Positions 10,085-19,115 of a stretch of DNA of 64,000 nucleotides are shown one piece after another. The translations under genes were made by a program, and so were the position numbers. Positions within the stretch are counted from its first letter, which is position 1. Every line of letters starts with the position of its first letter. The notes below the pieces were generated by a model, which did not search any database, was not told the DNA's origin, and saw only the letters and a program-made list of their open reading frames with translations. Origin of the DNA: Pseudomonas oryzihabitans (GTDB lineage: Bacteria; Pseudomonadota; Gammaproteobacteria; Pseudomonadales; Pseudomonadaceae); contig NZ_CP021645.1 of NCBI RefSeq assembly GCF_006384975.1, positions 1,082,001 through 1,146,000 on the forward strand, given 5' to 3'.

Positions 10085-10684
10085 ATGTCGTTTCTGGAAA
10101 CTCTCACCACCTTCATGGGCATGTCCACGGTAGAGCTGGTGGCCGCTGTCCTGGGCATCGTTGCGGTCTGGCTCACGGTGCGGAAAAACATCTGGGGCTG
10201 GCCCATCGGCCTGGTGATGGTGGTGCTCTACGTCTGGATCTTCTACGACGTGAAGCTCTACTCGGACATGCTGCTGCAGTGCGTCTACGCGGTACTGCAA
10301 CTCTATGGCTGGTGGCAATGGCTGCGCGGCGGCCAACAGCATCAGGGCCGTGAGGTCACCTCGCTCGGCGGCGTAACCCTAGTGGGCGGGCTGGCCGTCG
10401 GCGCGGTGGGCAGCCTGGCCCTCGGCTACCTCATGGGCACCCACACCGACGCCGCCCTGCCCTGGCTCGACGCGGCGCTCACGGCCTTCAGCCTGATTGC
10501 CCAATTCTGGATGGCGCAGAAGCGCCTGCAGTGCTGGGCGCTGTGGTTCGTGCTGGATGTCATCTACGTGGGACTTTTCTACCACAAGGGCCTCTACCCC
10601 ACCGCAGTGCTCTATGCCGTGTTCGTCGGCCTCGCTGCCTACGGCTGGCTCGACTGGCGCCGTGCGCTGGCAGGCACGCGATGA
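10085..10684 (+). CDS. pnuC: Nicotinamide riboside transporter PnuC
   Basis: Inner-membrane facilitator of the PnuC family (199 aa), expected to carry nicotinamide riboside for NAD salvage. Seen: about seven hydrophobic segments, the conserved NIWGWPIGLVMVVLY and the Trp-rich LQLYGWWQW, plus a second half with WALWFVLDVIYVGLFYHKGLYPTAVLYAVF. The gene overlaps the next by ATGA, and that gene encodes a nucleoside-kinase-like ATPase, which strengthens the call: uptake and trapping of the substrate would be coupled. The upstream region is short and shows no obvious riboswitch. Confidence 0.93.
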   Translation: MSFLETLTTFMGMSTVELVAAVLGIVAVWLTVRKNIWGWPIGLVMVVLYVWIFYDVKLYSDMLLQCVYAVLQLYGWWQWLRGGQQHQGREVTSLGGVTLVGGLAVGAVGSLALGYLMGTHTDAALPWLDAALTAFSLIAQFWMAQKRLQCWALWFVLDVIYVGLFYHKGLYPTAVLYAVFVGLAAYGWLDWRRALAGTR

Positions 10685-11208
10685 AGGTGGTGGTGCTGAC
10701 CGGCCCGGAATCGAGCGGCAAGTCCTGGCTGGCGACCACCCTGAGCGACAGCTTCGGCGCTGTGCGGGTGGACGAATACGTGCGTGAGTACTGCGCGCAG
10801 CATGGCACCGATACCAGCCTGGCGGACGTGGACGTGATCGCCCGCGAACAGCTGCGCCGGGAAGACGAGGCGCGCGCCGCCGCACCGCCGCTGTTGCTGC
10901 TGGATACCCATCTGCTGAGCAATCTGCTGTGGAGTCGGTTGCTGTTCGGCACCGCCCCCGCCTGGCTGGAGCCCGCCCTGCTGACGCGCCGCTACGATCT
11001 GCACCTGCTGCTCGATCCCCGCGGCGTCGACTGGCAGGACGATGGCCAGCGCTGTCAGCCAGGCCTGGACGAACGCCTCGCGTTCTTCACGGACTGTCGA
11101 GACTGGTTGCAGGCGCACCGGCAACCCGTACTGGAAATCGCCGGCGACTGGCATGAGCGGCAAGCTGCCGCGCTGGCGGCGGTACGGCGGTTGCTGCACG
11201 AGGCCTGA
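10681..11208 (+). CDS. NadR-type AAA ATPase / probable nicotinamide riboside kinase
   Basis: 175-aa P-loop protein similar to the kinase domain of NadR: GPESSGKSW (Walker A, residues 8-16), DEYVREY, a LLLLDTHLLSNLLWS block and the nucleotide-binding RYDLHLLLDP. Neither the NMN adenylyltransferase nor the DNA-binding domain of NadR is present. It starts at ATG 10681 inside the pnuC stop (ATGA). Together with PnuC it would phosphorylate imported nicotinamide riboside to NMN; this rests on family and neighbour, so it is inference. Confidence 0.8.
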   Translation: MKVVVLTGPESSGKSWLATTLSDSFGAVRVDEYVREYCAQHGTDTSLADVDVIAREQLRREDEARAAAPPLLLLDTHLLSNLLWSRLLFGTAPAWLEPALLTRRYDLHLLLDPRGVDWQDDGQRCQPGLDERLAFFTDCRDWLQAHRQPVLEIAGDWHERQAAALAAVRRLLHEA

Positions 11209-11245
11209 GCCGCCGGTAGAATGTCGTCCTGTACCGGAGAACACC

Positions 11246-11800
11246 ATGCACGACGACGATGCCTCTTTCGCCGACTTCACCCGCGGGATCCGTCCACTCA
11301 AGCAGGATCGCGCCGACACCGGCAAGCCCCGCGCCGACCGTGGCCAGATCGCCCAACGGCGCGCCGATGCGACCAAGACCACGGTCAGTGTCCGCGTCGA
11401 TGGCCTGAGCGATGCCTTCGTCATCGACGTGGGTGCCGAGGACGAGCTCTATTGGGGGCGCGACGGCGTGCAGGACACCCAGCTACGGCGCCTCAAGGGT
11501 GGCCAGATCCCCTTCGAGGGCAGCCTGGACCTGCACGGCATGACCGTGGAGAAGGCCCGGGAAACCCTCTGGGACTTCCTCGCCGAAGCGACCCGCCTGG
11601 AAATCCGTTGCGTGCGGATCACCCATGGCAAGGCCGCGCGCCTGGATGGGCGCCGCCCGCTGATCAAGAGTCACGTCAATACCTGGCTCCGCCAGCATCC
11701 CCAGGTGCTGGGTTTCACCTCCTGCCTGCCCCGCCATGGCGGTACCGGCTCGCTTTACGTCTTGCTCAAGCGCACCATGCTCGAAGGTCGCGACGAGTGA
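11246..11800 (+). CDS. Smr (MutS2 C-terminal) domain protein
   Basis: 184 aa. An N-terminal charged region of about 90 residues precedes a Smr domain with its hallmarks: SLDLHGMTVEKAR near residues 93-105, VRITHGKAARLDG, and the closing HGGTGSLYVLLKR. Stand-alone Smr proteins are nucleases or ribosome-collision rescue factors (SmrB type in E. coli); which role applies is not visible. ATG 11246 has GGAG six bases upstream. It is just before folE on the same strand with a 63-bp gap. Confidence 0.85.
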   Translation: MHDDDASFADFTRGIRPLKQDRADTGKPRADRGQIAQRRADATKTTVSVRVDGLSDAFVIDVGAEDELYWGRDGVQDTQLRRLKGGQIPFEGSLDLHGMTVEKARETLWDFLAEATRLEIRCVRITHGKAARLDGRRPLIKSHVNTWLRQHPQVLGFTSCLPRHGGTGSLYVLLKRTMLEGRDE

Positions 11801-11863
11801 GCCTGTGACTCGGCTGACGTCTCATCCGAGCGCCTTCTTCCTTATCGATAAACAGGAACCCAC

Positions 11864-12412
11864 ATGTCTCTCGAACAGCACTACTCCTCGATTCTGACCG
11901 GACTCGGCGAAGACATCGGCCGGGAGGGGCTGGTGGACACGCCCAAGCGGGCCGCCAAGGCCATGCAGTACCTCTGCCGCGGCTACAACCAGACGCTGGA
12001 AGAGGTGGTGGGTGACGCCCTCTTCACCTCGGACAACAGCGAGATGGTGCTGGTCAAGAACATCGAGCTGTATTCGCTGTGCGAGCACCACATGCTGCCC
12101 TTCATCGGCAAGGCGCACGTGGCCTACATGCCCAACGGCAAGGTGCTGGGCCTGTCCAAGGTCGCGCGTATCGTCGACATGTTCGCCCGGCGCCTGCAGA
12201 TCCAGGAAAACATGACCCGGCAGATCGCCGAGGCCATCGAGAAGGTCACCCATGCCGCCGGCGTGGCGGTGGTGATCGAGGCGCAGCACATGTGCATGAT
12301 GATGCGCGGCGTGGAGAAGCAGAACTCCTCCATGGTCACCTCGGTGATGCTGGGCCAGTTCCGCGCCAACGACGCCACCCGCGCCGAATTCCTCGGCCTG
12401 ATCAACCGCTGA
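11864..12412 (+). CDS. folE: GTP cyclohydrolase I
   Basis: Converts GTP to 7,8-dihydroneopterin triphosphate, first step of folate (and tetrahydropterin) synthesis; cytosolic, homodecameric, zinc-dependent. 182 aa. Seen: [22 protein letters not shown], holding the Cys and His zinc ligands near residues 72-75, and [15 protein letters not shown] with the third ligand Cys. ATG 11864 is preceded by AGGAA. Pseudomonads often carry folE paralogues; this one sits between a Smr gene and a small monooxygenase gene. Confidence 0.95.
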   Translation: MSLEQHYSSILTGLGEDIGREGLVDTPKRAAKAMQYLCRGYNQTLEEVVGDALFTSDNSEMVLVKNIELYSLCEHHMLPFIGKAHVAYMPNGKVLGLSKVARIVDMFARRLQIQENMTRQIAEAIEKVTHAAGVAVVIEAQHMCMMMRGVEKQNSSMVTSVMLGQFRANDATRAEFLGLINR

Positions 12413-12432
12413 GACCAGCGCGACGTCCGCCA

Positions 12433-12464
12433 TCCTGGAGGGTCGAATCCCGAAACCTCCAGGA
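12433..12464 (+). promoter_or_regulatory. 9-bp hairpin overlapping the ribosome site of the ABM gene
   Basis: TCCTGGAGG (12433-12441) pairs perfectly with CCTCCAGGA (12456-12464); the 3' arm covers the first four bases of AGGAG (12461-12465), the ribosome site of the gene at 12474. It could limit translation initiation, or act as a weak folE 3'-end. Confidence 0.45.
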
Positions 12465-12473
12465 GCCCCGCCC

Positions 12474-12779
12474 ATGCCCGACGTCCATAGCCTCACCCTG
12501 CTCAGGGCTCAGCCCGAACGCTCGCCGGCGCTGGGCGCCCACCTGCTGGATCTCGTGGCACTGGCCGTGAAGGATGAGGGCTGCCTGGAATATCGGGTGT
12601 TCCAGGGCAGTGAAGACGGCGATCTCTGGGTGATCCAATCCCGCTGGACCTCGGTCGCAGCCCAGGACGATCACTTCAACCAGCCGCATACCCTCGCCTT
12701 CCTGGACGAACTGCCCAAACTCGCGGACGAGGTGGATCTGTATCCGTTGGAGCCGAAAAGTCCAATAGCTAAGCTTTGA
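12474..12779 (+). CDS. Antibiotic biosynthesis monooxygenase (ABM) domain protein
   Basis: 101-aa single-domain protein of the dimeric alpha/beta barrel superfamily: SLTLLRAQPERSPALGAHLLDL, then KDEGCLEYRVFQGSEDGDLWVIQSRW and FLDELPKLADEVDLYPLEP. Such proteins are quinol monooxygenases or heme-degrading enzymes, but the substrate cannot be told from sequence. ATG 12474 is 8 bases after AGGAG, and that site lies in a hairpin. Probably co-transcribed with folE (61-bp gap). Confidence 0.75.
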   Translation: MPDVHSLTLLRAQPERSPALGAHLLDLVALAVKDEGCLEYRVFQGSEDGDLWVIQSRWTSVAAQDDHFNQPHTLAFLDELPKLADEVDLYPLEPKSPIAKL

Positions 12780-12806
12780 CGAGACGCGGCCTTGATTGCG
12801 GTAAAT

Positions 12807-12902
12807 CGTAGGTTGGGCTGAGACGGCTCCATCGTCGAAGCCCAACAGCGCTAGCACCGCGGCCAGATCTGTTGGGCTTCGCTGCGCTCAACCCAACCTA
12901 CG
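12807..12902. repeat. GTAGGTTGGG-type foldback repeat, copy D
   Basis: CGTAGGTTGGG (12807-12817) and CCCAACCTACG (12892-12902) are perfect inverted ends; inside, CGAAGCCCAACA and TGTTGGGCTTCG form a second inverted pair. The same element lies inverted at 46664-46757. It fills the gap between two convergent genes and has no ORF. Confidence 0.85.
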
Positions 12903-12938
12903 TTCGCCGCTAGAGACGGCTGCATCGGTGGACCGTAA

Positions 12939-13487
12939 TCAGTACTCAGACAGCGCAAAGCTGGTCAGGGCGAAGGTGGGGATGCCGGCGGCTTCCAGGC
13001 GCTTGGAACCACCCAGCTCCGGCAGGTCGACGATGGCTGCTGCTTCATGGACGCGGGCGCCCAGGCGCTGGATCAGGTTGCCGGCGGCGACCAGGGTACC
13101 CCCGGTAGCGATGAGATCGTCCACCAGCAGGACCGAATCGCCAGGGGCGACGCTGTCCTTGTGCACCTCGATCACCGAGTCGCCGTATTCGGTGCTGTAG
13201 ACCTCGGTCAACAACTCGGCAGGCAACTTGCCCTGCTTGCGAAACAGCACTAACGGCTTGCCCAGCTCGTAGGCCAGGATCGGGCCGATGAGGAAACCGC
13301 GTGCATCCAGCGCTCCCACATGGGTGAAGGACGCCGAGCGATAGCGCTCGAGCAAGGCCGTCATGACCGCCCGCAGCCCTTCGGGCGATTGGAACAGCGG
13401 CGTGATATCCCGAAAGATCACCCCCGGCTTGGGAAAATCGGGCACGGCGCGGATGAGGGATTTCAGGGCAGATTCGGAAAAGGACAT
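12939..13487 (-). CDS. apt: Adenine phosphoribosyltransferase
   Basis: Purine salvage: adenine plus PRPP gives AMP; cytosolic homodimer. 182 aa. Seen: [20 protein letters not shown] near residues 12-31, the adenine-site region [10 protein letters not shown], and the PRPP-binding [14 protein letters not shown] near 124-137. ATG 13485-13487 gives the usual Apt N-terminus; the frame continues upstream without a sensible start. Ends convergent to the ABM gene, with repeat D between. Confidence 0.95.
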   Translation of the reverse strand: MSFSESALKSLIRAVPDFPKPGVIFRDITPLFQSPEGLRAVMTALLERYRSASFTHVGALDARGFLIGPILAYELGKPLVLFRKQGKLPAELLTEVYSTEYGDSVIEVHKDSVAPGDSVLLVDDLIATGGTLVAAGNLIQRLGARVHEAAAIVDLPELGGSKRLEAAGIPTFALTSFALSEY

Positions 13488-13611
13488 GGCAAGACTCTTC
13501 GGCGCTTGGCGCCTGTTGGCAGACAAAGGCTCCAGTATAACGATCCACGCCGGCCGCAGGCCTACCGAGCATCCGCAACAAAGCTGAATCGATTCATGTA
13601 GTGCGACCCGA

Positions 13612-13640
13612 TTGACAGCTACCGGCTCTGGGAACATCCT
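13612..13640 (+). promoter_or_regulatory. Probable sigma-70 promoter of the rbs operon
   Basis: TTGACA (13612-13617) matches the -35 consensus exactly; 17 bases later lies CATCCT (13635-13640), a weak -10. A perfect LacI-type operator starts 9 bases after it, where the transcript should begin. Confidence 0.6.
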
Positions 13641-13648
13641 TCCGCGGA

Positions 13649-13662
13649 CGCAAACGTTTGCG
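13649..13662. promoter_or_regulatory. LacI-family operator, probable RbsR site
   Basis: CGCAAACGTTTGCG is a 14-bp perfect palindrome with the central CG of LacI-family operators (E. coli RbsR binds a similar AAACGTTT core). It lies between the promoter and rbsB, and the operon encodes a LacI-type regulator, so repression lifted by ribose is the natural model. Confidence 0.75.
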
Positions 13663-13696
13663 CGATCACAACAACCATAAAAATCGGAGATCCCCT

Positions 13697-14650
13697 ATGC
13701 TGGCCTTCCGTCCTGCCCGCCTGCTGGCGGCCATCGCCCTCGCTTCCGCCTCGCTGATCCTGCCGTTCACCGCCAGCCATGCCATGGCCGCGGAAAAGCC
13801 CAAGGTCGCCCTGGTCATGAAATCCCTGGCCAACGAGTTCTTCCGCACCATGGAAGACGGCGCCAAGACCTACCAGAAAGAGCACGCCGGGGAATTCGAT
13901 CTGATCTCCAACGGGATCAAGGACGAGACCGATACCTCCGCCCAGATCCGCATCGTCGAGCAGATGATCGTCTCCAAGGTCGATGCGCTGGTCATCGCCC
14001 CGGCCGATTCCAAGGCCCTGGTTCCTGTGCTCAAGAAAGCCAGCGACGCTGGCATCAAATTGGTCAACATCGATAACCGCCTGGACCCGGAAGTACTCAA
14101 GAGCAAGGACCTGGACATCCCCTTCGTCGGTCCCGACAACCGCAAGGGCGCCCGCCTGGACGGCGAGTACCTGGCCAAGCACCTCAAGGCCGGCGACCAG
14201 GTCGGCATCATCGAAGGCGTGCCCACCACCACCAACGCCCAGCAGCGTACCGCTGGCTTCAAGGACGCCATGGACGCCGCCGGCATGAAGATCGTCAGCG
14301 TGCAGTCCGGTAACTGGGAGATCGATCAGGGCAACGCGGTGGCCGCCGCCATGCTCAACGAATACCCCAACCTCAAGGCGCTGCTAGCGGGTAACGACAG
14401 CATGGCGCTGGGTGCCGTCTCGGCGATCCGTGCGGCCGGCAAGAAGGGCCAGGTACTGGTGATCGGCTACGACGACATCCAGGCCATCCATCCGATGCTC
14501 AAGGACGGTCGCGTCCTGGCCACGGTGAATCAGTTCGCCGCCAAGCAGGCGGTGTTCGGCATCGAAGCCGCGCTCAAGCTGGTCAAGGGTGAGCCCACCG
14601 GCGCCAAGGACGGGGTGATCGAGACGCCGGTCGAACTGGTCACCCAGTAA
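13697..14650 (+). CDS. rbsB: D-ribose ABC transporter, periplasmic binding protein
   Basis: 317 aa. A signal peptide of about 32 residues ends ASHAMAAEKPKVA; the mature protein is a sugar-binding Peripla_BP_4 domain (VALVMKSLANEFFRTMEDGA, FVGPDNRKGARLDGEYLAKHL, LAGNDSMALGA). It delivers ribose or a similar sugar to RbsAC. ATG 13697 follows GGAG by 7 bases; the frame is open further upstream, but that part lacks a signal peptide and overlaps the operator. First gene of rbsBACRKD. Sugar specificity comes from the kinase and pyranase at the end of the operon. Confidence 0.93.
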   Translation: MLAFRPARLLAAIALASASLILPFTASHAMAAEKPKVALVMKSLANEFFRTMEDGAKTYQKEHAGEFDLISNGIKDETDTSAQIRIVEQMIVSKVDALVIAPADSKALVPVLKKASDAGIKLVNIDNRLDPEVLKSKDLDIPFVGPDNRKGARLDGEYLAKHLKAGDQVGIIEGVPTTTNAQQRTAGFKDAMDAAGMKIVSVQSGNWEIDQGNAVAAAMLNEYPNLKALLAGNDSMALGAVSAIRAAGKKGQVLVIGYDDIQAIHPMLKDGRVLATVNQFAAKQAVFGIEAALKLVKGEPTGAKDGVIETPVELVTQ

Positions 14651-14661
14651 GGAGAGGCCCC

Positions 14662-16224
14662 ATGTCGTCCGAGGTCATCCTCAGCGCGCGAGGTATCGGC
14701 AAGACCTATGCGCAGCCGGTGCTCGGCGCCGTGGACCTGGAATTGCGCGCCGGCGAAGTGCTGGCGCTCACCGGGGAGAACGGCGCTGGCAAGAGCACCC
14801 TGTCCAAGATCCTCTGTGGCCTGGTGCAACCCACCACCGGCGAGCTGAGTTTCCTCGGCCGCCCCTATGCCCCGGGCAGCCGCCGCGAGGCGGAGGCCCA
14901 GGGGGTGCGGATGGTCATGCAGGAACTCAACCTGCTGCCCACCCTCACCGTGGCGGAAAATCTCTTTCTAGACCGCCTGCCCCGGCGGCTGGGCTGGATC
15001 GACCGCCGCCAGCTGCGCGAACAGGCGCGGCTGGCGATGGCCCAGGTCGGCCTGGAAGCCATAGACCCGGATACCCCCATCGCCGAACTGGGCGTGGGTC
15101 ACCAACAGATGGTGGAAATCGCCCGCAACCTGATCGGCGACTGCCGGGTGCTCATCCTCGATGAGCCCACCGCCATGCTCACCTCCCGCGAGGTGGAGTT
15201 GCTGTTCGAGCAGATCGAACGGCTGCGCGCCCGCGGCGTGGCCCTGGTCTACATCTCCCACCGCCTGGAAGAACTCAAGCGCATCGCCCAGCAACTGGTG
15301 GTGCTGCGCGATGGCCGGCTGGTGGCGGACGCGCCCGTGGCGCGCTACGACACCGACGAGATCGTCAGCCTCATGGTGGGTCGCGATCTCGGCGAGCACC
15401 TCGACATGGGTGAGCGCTGCTTCGGCCCGCCGTTGCTGGAGGTCAAGGGTCTGACGCGTGCCGACAAGGTGCGCGACGTCTCCTTCAGCGTCCGCGCCGG
15501 AGAAATCTATGGCATCTCCGGCCTGATCGGCGCCGGGCGCACCGAGTTGTTGCGGCTGATCTTCGGGGCCGACCGTGCCGATTCCGGCGCGGTACAGCTG
15601 GCGGGCCGGCCGGTGGACCTCGGCTCGCCGGCCAAGGTGGTGCGCCAGGGGATCGCCCTGATCACCGAGGATCGCAAGGGCGAGGGCCTGCTGCTCAGCC
15701 AGCCGATCAGCGCCAACCTGGCCCTGGGCAACATGGACAAGGTCGCCCGGCAGGGGCTAGTCAGCACCAAGCGCGAAGCGGCGCTGGCCGAGCGCCACAT
15801 CAAGAGTATGCATATCCGCTGCAACGACGGCGCCCAGCCGGTGGGCGAGCTATCCGGCGGCAACCAGCAGAAGGTGGTGATCGGGCGCTGGCTCGAACGC
15901 GACTGCCAGGTGCTGCTGTTCGACGAGCCCACGCGCGGTATCGATGTCGGTGCCAAGTTCGAGATCTATGGCCTGTTGGCCGAATTGACCCGCCAGGGCA
16001 AGGCGCTGGTGGTGGTCTCCAGCGACCTGCGCGAGCTGATGCTGATCTGCGACCGCATCGGCGTGCTCTCCGCCGGCCGCCTGGTGGAGACCTTCGAACG
16101 CCATGACTGGGATCAGGAGCGGCTGCTGGCCGCGGCCTTCGCCGGCTATCGCTCCCGCGAAGCCCTGCTGGAAGACCCTATCCCGCCGTTGCAACCTCTT
16201 TCTTCTCAGGATGCCCTCCGATGA
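14662..16224 (+). CDS. rbsA: D-ribose ABC transporter, ATP-binding protein
   Basis: Cytosolic energy subunit, 520 aa with two fused ATPase domains as usual for sugar CUT2 importers. Seen: Walker A GENGAGKST near residue 39 and Walker B VLILDEPTAML in the first half, whose signature is altered (LGVGHQQMVEIAR); the second half has LSGGNQQKV and VLLFDEPTRGIDVGAK but a degenerate P-loop (GLIGAGRTEL), a normal feature of this family. AAGGAG precedes ATG 14662 by 8 bases. Overlaps rbsC by ATGA. Confidence 0.94.
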   Translation: MSSEVILSARGIGKTYAQPVLGAVDLELRAGEVLALTGENGAGKSTLSKILCGLVQPTTGELSFLGRPYAPGSRREAEAQGVRMVMQELNLLPTLTVAENLFLDRLPRRLGWIDRRQLREQARLAMAQVGLEAIDPDTPIAELGVGHQQMVEIARNLIGDCRVLILDEPTAMLTSREVELLFEQIERLRARGVALVYISHRLEELKRIAQQLVVLRDGRLVADAPVARYDTDEIVSLMVGRDLGEHLDMGERCFGPPLLEVKGLTRADKVRDVSFSVRAGEIYGISGLIGAGRTELLRLIFGADRADSGAVQLAGRPVDLGSPAKVVRQGIALITEDRKGEGLLLSQPISANLALGNMDKVARQGLVSTKREAALAERHIKSMHIRCNDGAQPVGELSGGNQQKVVIGRWLERDCQVLLFDEPTRGIDVGAKFEIYGLLAELTRQGKALVVVSSDLRELMLICDRIGVLSAGRLVETFERHDWDQERLLAAAFAGYRSREALLEDPIPPLQPLSSQDALR

Positions 16225-17198
16225 GCACTCTTCCCCTCACCTCCTCCCGGCGCGCCTTCGGCCTGGGCCTGGGTACCTATCTGGGCCTGGCCGGCGCCCT
16301 GCTGGCCATGATCGTGCTGTTCTCCGTGCTGAGCAGCCACTTCCTGTCGTACAGCACTTTCACCACCCTGGCCAACCAGATCCCCGATCTCATGGTGCTG
16401 GCCACCGGCATGACCCTCATCCTCATCATCGGCGGTATCGACCTGTCGGTGGGTTCGGTGGTGGCCCTGGCCGCCGCCGTGGTCAGTGTCGCCACCCTGC
16501 AATGGGGCTGGGGCATCCTCTCCGCCGCCGCCCTGGGGATGCTCTGCGCGGCCATCACCGGCGCCATCACCGGTAGCGTGACCGTGGCCTGGCGCATCCC
16601 CTCCTTCATCGTCTCCCTGGGCGTGCTGGAGATAGCCCGCGGCGCCGCCTACCAGCTGACCGATTCGCGCACCGCCTACATCGGCGACGCCTACGACTGG
16701 CTGTCCACCCCCGTCGCCTTCGGCATCTCGCCCTCCTTCGTTCTCGCCCTGCTGGTGATCCTGGTGGCCCAGTTGCTGTTGACCCGCTCGGTGTTCGGCC
16801 GCTACCTGATCGCCATCGGCACCAACGAGGAAGCGGTACGCCTGGCCGGCATCAATCCCAAGCCCTACAAGGTCATCGTCTTCGCCCTGATGGGCCTGCT
16901 GGCGGGTCTCGCCGCGCTGTTCCAGATCTCCCGCCTGGAAGCCGCCGATCCCAATGCCGGCGTCGGCCTGGAGCTGCAGGTGATCGCCGCCGTGGTGATC
17001 GGCGGGACCAGCCTGATGGGCGGCCGTGGCTCGGTGATCAGTACCTTCTTCGGTGTGCTGATCATCTCGGTGCTGGCAGCTGGCCTGGCGCAGATCGGTG
17101 CCAGCGAACCCACCAAGCGCATCATCACCGGCGCGGTGATCGTGGTCGCGGTGATCCTCGACACCTACCGCAGCCAGCGGGCCAAGCGGAGCGCCTGA
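16221..17198 (+). CDS. rbsC: D-ribose ABC transporter, permease
   Basis: Inner-membrane subunit, 325 aa, BPD_transp_2 family with about nine or ten hydrophobic segments (LGLAGALLAMIVLFSVLSSHF, MVLATGMTLILIIGGIDLSVGSV and so on) and the conserved GGTSLMGGRGSV loop that contacts RbsA. The start codon overlaps the rbsA stop; the stop overlaps rbsR by one base (TGATG), so the whole operon appears translationally coupled. Confidence 0.94.
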   Translation: MSTLPLTSSRRAFGLGLGTYLGLAGALLAMIVLFSVLSSHFLSYSTFTTLANQIPDLMVLATGMTLILIIGGIDLSVGSVVALAAAVVSVATLQWGWGILSAAALGMLCAAITGAITGSVTVAWRIPSFIVSLGVLEIARGAAYQLTDSRTAYIGDAYDWLSTPVAFGISPSFVLALLVILVAQLLLTRSVFGRYLIAIGTNEEAVRLAGINPKPYKVIVFALMGLLAGLAALFQISRLEAADPNAGVGLELQVIAAVVIGGTSLMGGRGSVISTFFGVLIISVLAAGLAQIGASEPTKRIITGAVIVVAVILDTYRSQRAKRSA

Positions 17199-18217
17199 TG
17201 GCCACCATCAAGGACGTCGCGGCCCGCGCCGGCATCTCCTACACCACGGTGTCCCACGTGGTGAACAACACCCGCCCGGTAAGCCCGGGGGTGCGGGAAA
17301 AGGTCGAGGCCGCCATCGCCGAACTGGGCTACGTGCCCAGCGGCGTGGCCCGCTCCTTGCGCAGCCAGGCCACCGGCACCTTCGGCGTACTGGTGCCCAA
17401 TGCGGTCAACCCCTACTTCGCCGAGCTGGCCCGTGGCATCGAGGATCATTGCGAACGCCAGGGCTATAGCGTCATCCTCTGCAACTCCGACGACGATGCC
17501 GAGAAGCAGCTGCGCTATCTGCGCGTGCTCAGGGAGCGGCGGATCGACGGCCTGGTGGTCGCCACCGTCGATGGCGATCCGCGCTTCGCCGAAGCCCTGG
17601 CGGGCCTGCGCATCCCGTTGGTGCTGGTGGACCGGCCGCTGGAAGGCGTCCAGGCCGGGCACATCCGCATCGATCACCAGCATGGCGGCCTGCTCGCCAC
17701 GCGGCACCTGCTGGAACTTGGCCATCGCCGGATCGCCTGTATCGGCGGCCCTGCCGACTCGCCAGTGGCCCGCGAGCGGGTGACCGGTTACCAGCAGGCC
17801 CTGGCCGAAGCGGATGTCGCTGCCGGCCCCGTCCGCCACTGCCCCTTCACCGCCGCTGCCGGCCATACCGCGGCGCGCGAGCTGCTGGCCCAGCCGGATC
17901 GCCCAACCGCGATCTTCGCCGGCAACGACACCATCGCCCTAGGCGTGCTGCGCGCCGCCGCCGAAGCCGGTCTCACGGTACCTGGCCAGCTGTCGGTGGT
18001 GGGCTTCGACGACATCGAACTCAGTCGCTATCTCTATCCGGCGCTCACCACCATCGGCCAGTCGATCCGCGACCTGGGCGAACGCGCGGCCCAGCTACTA
18101 CTGGCTCGCCGCGAGGGGGTGGGCGGCCCTTCTACCCACGACATCGCCGTACCCCGGCTGGTGCTGCGCGAATCCACCGCGGCGCCTTCTGCTCTGGAGA
18201 TTTCCCATGCACCCTGA
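17198..18217 (+). CDS. rbsR: LacI-family ribose repressor
   Basis: 339 aa. The N-terminal helix-turn-helix is typical LacI (TIKDVAARAGISYTTVSHVVN, residues 3-23), followed by the hinge region (GVARSLRSQATGTFGVLVPN) and a periplasmic-binding-protein-like sensor domain (FAGNDTIALGVL, VVGFDDIELSRYLYPALTTI). It should bind the CGCAAACGTTTGCG palindrome before rbsB and release it with ribose or a phosphorylated derivative. Encoded inside the operon it controls, which implies autoregulation. Its 3' end overlaps rbsK by 11 bases. Confidence 0.92.
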   Translation: MATIKDVAARAGISYTTVSHVVNNTRPVSPGVREKVEAAIAELGYVPSGVARSLRSQATGTFGVLVPNAVNPYFAELARGIEDHCERQGYSVILCNSDDDAEKQLRYLRVLRERRIDGLVVATVDGDPRFAEALAGLRIPLVLVDRPLEGVQAGHIRIDHQHGGLLATRHLLELGHRRIACIGGPADSPVARERVTGYQQALAEADVAAGPVRHCPFTAAAGHTAARELLAQPDRPTAIFAGNDTIALGVLRAAAEAGLTVPGQLSVVGFDDIELSRYLYPALTTIGQSIRDLGERAAQLLLARREGVGGPSTHDIAVPRLVLRESTAAPSALEISHAP

Positions 18218-19115
18218 CGTCATCGTCATCGGCAGCCTCAACATGGACCTGGTGGTGCGCGCCCCGCGCCTGCCCAAGGGCGGCGAAACCCTCGCCGGCC
18301 ATAGCTTCGCCACCGCGCCCGGCGGCAAGGGCGCCAATCAGGCGGTAGCCGCCGCGCGCCTGGGCGCCACGGTCGCCATGATCGGTTGCGTCGGCGCCGA
18401 TCCCTATGGCGATTTCCTCACCCGTAGCCTGGTCCAGGAAGGCATCGACTGCCGGGGCGTCTCGGTGGCGGCCGAGGTCCCGACCGGGATCGCCTCCATC
18501 CTGGTGGACGATGAGGGCCAGAACGCCATCGTCATCGTTGCCGGTGGCAACGGCGAGCTGTCCGCCGCGCATCTGGGGGCGCAGGAGTCACTATTGGCGG
18601 AGACGAAGATCGTCATCGCCCAGCTGGAAGTGCCGCTGGCCACCGTCGGCCACGCCCTGGCCCACGCCCACGCCCTGGGCAAGACGGTGATCCTCAATCC
18701 GGCGCCCGCCACCGGGCCCTTGCCGGCCGAGTGGTACGCCCATATCGACTACCTGGTACCCAACGAAAGCGAAGCCAGTCTGCTCACCGGGCTGCCGGTA
18801 GGGAATCTGCAAGAGGCCGAAGCCGCCGCCCGCCAACTGATTGCCGCCGGTGCCCGCCAGGTGCTGCTGACCCTCGGCGGCCAGGGCCTGTTGCAGGTCA
18901 CTGCCGATAGCTGCCGTCATCACCCGGCCACCCCGGTCAAGGCGGTGGACACCACCGCCGCCGGTGATACCTTCCTCGGCGGTTTCGCCGCCGGACTCGC
19001 GGAAGGCCTGGACGTCGCAGCAGCCATCGCCCTCGGCCAGCAGGCCGCCGCCATCGCCGTCACCCGCCCGGGTGCCCAGCCCTCCATCCCCACGCGCCGG
19101 GAGCTCACTCGATGA
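18207..19115 (+). CDS. rbsK: Ribokinase
   Basis: PfkB-family sugar kinase, 302 aa: ribose plus ATP gives ribose 5-phosphate for the pentose phosphate pathway. Seen: [22 protein letters not shown] near residues 7-28, [15 protein letters not shown], and the catalytic C-terminal [13 protein letters not shown] near 249-261 with the general-base Asp. GGAG precedes ATG 18207. Overlaps rbsD by ATGA. Confidence 0.94.
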   Translation: MHPDVIVIGSLNMDLVVRAPRLPKGGETLAGHSFATAPGGKGANQAVAAARLGATVAMIGCVGADPYGDFLTRSLVQEGIDCRGVSVAAEVPTGIASILVDDEGQNAIVIVAGGNGELSAAHLGAQESLLAETKIVIAQLEVPLATVGHALAHAHALGKTVILNPAPATGPLPAEWYAHIDYLVPNESEASLLTGLPVGNLQEAEAAARQLIAAGARQVLLTLGGQGLLQVTADSCRHHPATPVKAVDTTAAGDTFLGGFAAGLAEGLDVAAAIALGQQAAAIAVTRPGAQPSIPTRRELTR

